From contig OX578285.1 of assembly GCA_951217055.1 (NCBI GenBank), forward strand, positions 59,059,102 through 59,123,101: a stretch of DNA of 64,000 nucleotides, given 5' to 3'. A program made the translations under genes and the position numbers. The DNA comes from Gerris lacustris (lineage: Eukaryota > Arthropoda > Insecta > Hemiptera > Gerridae). Positions 63,949 through 64,000 of the stretch are shown piece by piece. How positions within the stretch are numbered: the stretch's first letter is position 1; each line of letters begins with the position of its first letter. Under the pieces are notes generated by a model, which saw only the letters and a program-made list of their open reading frames with translations, searched no databases and was not told the origin of the DNA.

Positions 63949-64000
63949 TAAGAGCATCTATAATCGCAGTCGCTAGTGATTTTTCGTGAGTTCCACGCGC

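Overview
The window is insect nuclear DNA: AT-rich, intron-bearing and dense in transposons. There are no bacterial operon features. The species cannot be fixed from sequence alone; the repeat types would suit a hemipteroid insect, but that is a guess.

The one clear host gene lies on the minus strand, from an unseen 5' start beyond position 64000 (first visible exon 48236-48378) to a stop at 13933-13935. I resolve 29 exons that splice in consistent phase into 1753 codons plus stop. Domain order is: LDLa repeats (4 visible), two EGF modules, YWTD beta-propeller, EGF, propeller, EGF, eight LDLa repeats, two EGF modules, propeller, EGF, transmembrane helix, short tail. Two ligand-binding domains with eight repeats in the second is the layout of insect vitellogenin receptors (Drosophila yolkless). 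The receptor takes yolk proteins into the oocyte. The signal peptide and probably one LDLa repeat lie upstream of the window.

Most of the rest is mobile DNA. Positions 1-13.9 kb, downstream of the gene, hold a ~2.27 kb TIR transposon with a broken uncharacterised transposase-like gene, a piggyBac-type deletion derivative with TTAA target duplications, PIF/Harbinger-type MITEs and microsatellites. They also hold a short repeat carrying a hammerhead-ribozyme-like core. Inside receptor introns are a second copy of that core (17.8 kb), a 5'-truncated LINE with 12-bp target duplications (25.85-29.43 kb), and a decayed PIF/Harbinger transposase with a MADF/BESS-like partner ORF (35.2-37.8 kb). A near-perfect 570-bp palindrome (39.5-40.07 kb) and a Tigger/pogo-like remnant (41.4-42.7 kb) are also intronic.

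A young copia element sits at 43.54-47.93 kb. Its 177-bp LTRs appear identical and it is flanked by ATAAG duplications, but its reading frame is broken once. Positions 48.4-64 kb (upstream intron or 5' flank) hold repeated copies of a ~600-bp element called R here, a tRNA-headed SINE-like insertion, tandem arrays of ~195 and ~160 bp, inverted elements and further MITEs.

The observations most worth following are the hammerhead-like motif conserved in two copies, a second recurring hairpin motif (CUGANGAU-stem-loop-GAAAC) at the arms of three inverted elements, the natural empty/filled site for the MITE, and the receptor tail lacking FxNPxY.
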